Assembly (NCBI GenBank): GCA_902789665.1
Contig: CADAOY010000008.1
Span: forward strand, 1-61,360
DNA from: an uncultured Lachnospiraceae bacterium
Lineage (GTDB): Bacteria; Bacillota; Clostridia; Lachnospirales; Lachnospiraceae
Direction: 5' to 3'
DNA: 61,360 nt
In this document: positions 60,544 to 61,360 of the stretch, piece after piece
How the letters are laid out: every line of letters starts with the position of its first letter
Position numbering within the stretch: position 1 is the first letter of the stretch
Made by a program: the position numbers and the translations under genes
The notes under the pieces: model-generated
Told to the model about the DNA's origin: nothing
Databases searched by the model: none
Seen by the model: the letters and a program-made list of their open reading frames with translations, nothing else

Positions 60544-61068
60544 ATGAATGAATTATGTATGATAATTAAAGACATGGTAAAACCGAATTTCCTAAATATT
60601 CGGACATCTATTCAGACCTACGATCGTGATGCGATTTGTTGTGGTGCTCCCTGTTGGAGATGGGCATATCACGCGCTTCATTCTGCGGATAAGTGGTTTA
60701 TCAATCCTTGCATATATGATGAACCTCCATTTCATGAAGATGGTTTGGACAATCCTGATAATCCTTCTTCGGTAATACTTTCAGACGAACAACTCCTTGA
60801 TTATCTTGATAGAATCGAACAAAAAACTTACGCATATCTTGATTCTCTTACAGATGAAATGTTGTATGAATGCCCTGAAAACTGTGAGCATACAAGGATG
60901 GAATTGGTGCTCAGACAGTTTCGCCATATCTCATTCCATACAGGAATGCTTAATGGGCAAACGGCTTTGGCAACAGGAAAGTTTCCAATGTGGGTATCTC
61001 AGGCAGATAAGTATGTGGATGACGGTATTCTTTTTGGAAGGTATCGTAAAGGACGAGTAGAACGATAA
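60544..61068 (+). CDS. DinB-superfamily protein
   Basis: 174 residues from ATG 60544, after AGGAAGGAG; an in-frame TTG is directly before it. A four-helix DinB-like protein with the His-metal pattern: WAYHALHSADKWF near residue 37 and RHISFHTGML near 125-133. Members include mycothiol- or bacillithiol-dependent transferases and many uncharacterised metal enzymes. No thiol-specific residues can be judged. It may be host or element cargo; it follows the recombinase by 217 bp. Confidence 0.75.
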   Translation: MNELCMIIKDMVKPNFLNIRTSIQTYDRDAICCGAPCWRWAYHALHSADKWFINPCIYDEPPFHEDGLDNPDNPSSVILSDEQLLDYLDRIEQKTYAYLDSLTDEMLYECPENCEHTRMELVLRQFRHISFHTGMLNGQTALATGKFPMWVSQADKYVDDGILFGRYRKGRVER

Positions 61069-61120
61069 CCTGGAAGATTTTTTGATATTATATATGCAAT
61101 TAAATAACGAGGTGAATAAC

Positions 61121-61360
61121 GTGGAAATTATATATGATATAGCTAACCTGAACGATATACCGGAACTTGTACGTCTTAGAATGCTGTATATGATTGATGA
61201 TTTTGGCTCCATAACCGATGAAGAAAGAGCGGGAATGGAAAAGCAGCTTCCCGGATATTTTGAGAGAGAACTCGGGAAAAAACTGATCGCATTTGTTGCA
61301 AGAGCAGAAGGAAGACTTGTTGCAGCAGCGTATCTCCTTATTATCGAGAAACCTGCGAAT
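61121..61360 (+). CDS. GNAT-family acetyltransferase, 5' part
   Basis: 80 codons, cut by the window end. The GTG start has GAGGTGA upstream. LNDIPELVRLRMLYMIDDFGSITDEER, FERELGKKLIAFVARAEGRLVAAAYLLI and EKPAN resemble the first strands and helices of small GNAT enzymes, with the end of strand 4 at the edge. The acetyl-CoA loop is beyond the window, so the substrate cannot be judged. Confidence 0.75.
   Translation, partial: MEIIYDIANLNDIPELVRLRMLYMIDDFGSITDEERAGMEKQLPGYFERELGKKLIAFVARAEGRLVAAAYLLIIEKPAN

Overview
The window looks like a chromosomal segment of an AT-rich Gram-positive Clostridia, most likely Lachnospiraceae. The evidence is strong Shine-Dalgarno sites, a Firmicutes-type degV / yaa-holB-ricT-trmN6-rsmI operon, several membrane c-di-GMP proteins, RND pumps without an outer-membrane partner, and a MobC/relaxase/serine-recombinase mobile element. 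This is inferred from gene content; no database search was possible.

Layout. 1-840: 3' end of a 23S rRNA, then tRNA-Asp, -Val, -Tyr, initiator -Met and -Phe, with no 5S gene between 23S and the first tRNA, closed by a terminator. 883-6184: a perfect TetR-type operator, an RND exporter, its TetR repressor and a TM2 membrane protein. 6326-13456: degV, a PLP decarboxylase-like enzyme, a guanylate-kinase-like protein where tmk usually sits, YaaR, holB, ricT, trmN6 and rsmI, closely packed as one operon. 13491-16287: acpP with its own promoter and terminator, a DUF1846 protein and an AIM24-family protein. 16306-31519: a signalling-rich stretch with a GGDEF cyclase, AlaX, an EAL phosphodiesterase, exonuclease III, a debranching enzyme, a CPCC zinc protein, an acidic lipoprotein, and a 1358-residue membrane/propeller/HD-GYP fusion translationally coupled to a BMP-type binding protein. 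30332-34117: a histidine kinase/response regulator pair, an RluA-type pseudouridine synthase and S-adenosylhomocysteine hydrolase. 34166-38448: an amino-acid ABC transporter split into two transcription units, then nth. 38387-44117: a conserved hypothetical protein, a 35-residue membrane peptide, a VanW-family protein, an AIR-synthase-like enzyme, an Lrp regulator/aminotransferase pair and trmL. 44118-44469: a gene-free, highly structured stretch. 44470-48971 (minus strand): mutS2, response regulator, histidine kinase. 49076-53029: a probable HtrA pseudoprotease, a YhaM-like nuclease and an RlmCD-type methyltransferase.

From about 53080 the window becomes accessory: a short orphan ORF, a VanZ-domain membrane protein, a promoter/terminator pair that may encode a small RNA, then an apparent integrative mobilizable element (structured leader, mobC, MOBP relaxase, three small cargo genes, large serine recombinase), followed by a DinB-family protein and the start of a GNAT acetyltransferase that runs off the end.

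The points most worth a second look are the coupled HD-GYP/BMP sensor pair within a c-di-GMP gene cluster, the HtrA-like protein lacking all three catalytic residues, the guanylate-kinase-like protein in the tmk slot, the candidate small RNA at 55100-55185, the structured RNA ahead of the GGDEF gene, the structured region at 44118-44469, and the uncharacterised mobile-element cargo at 57435-58568.
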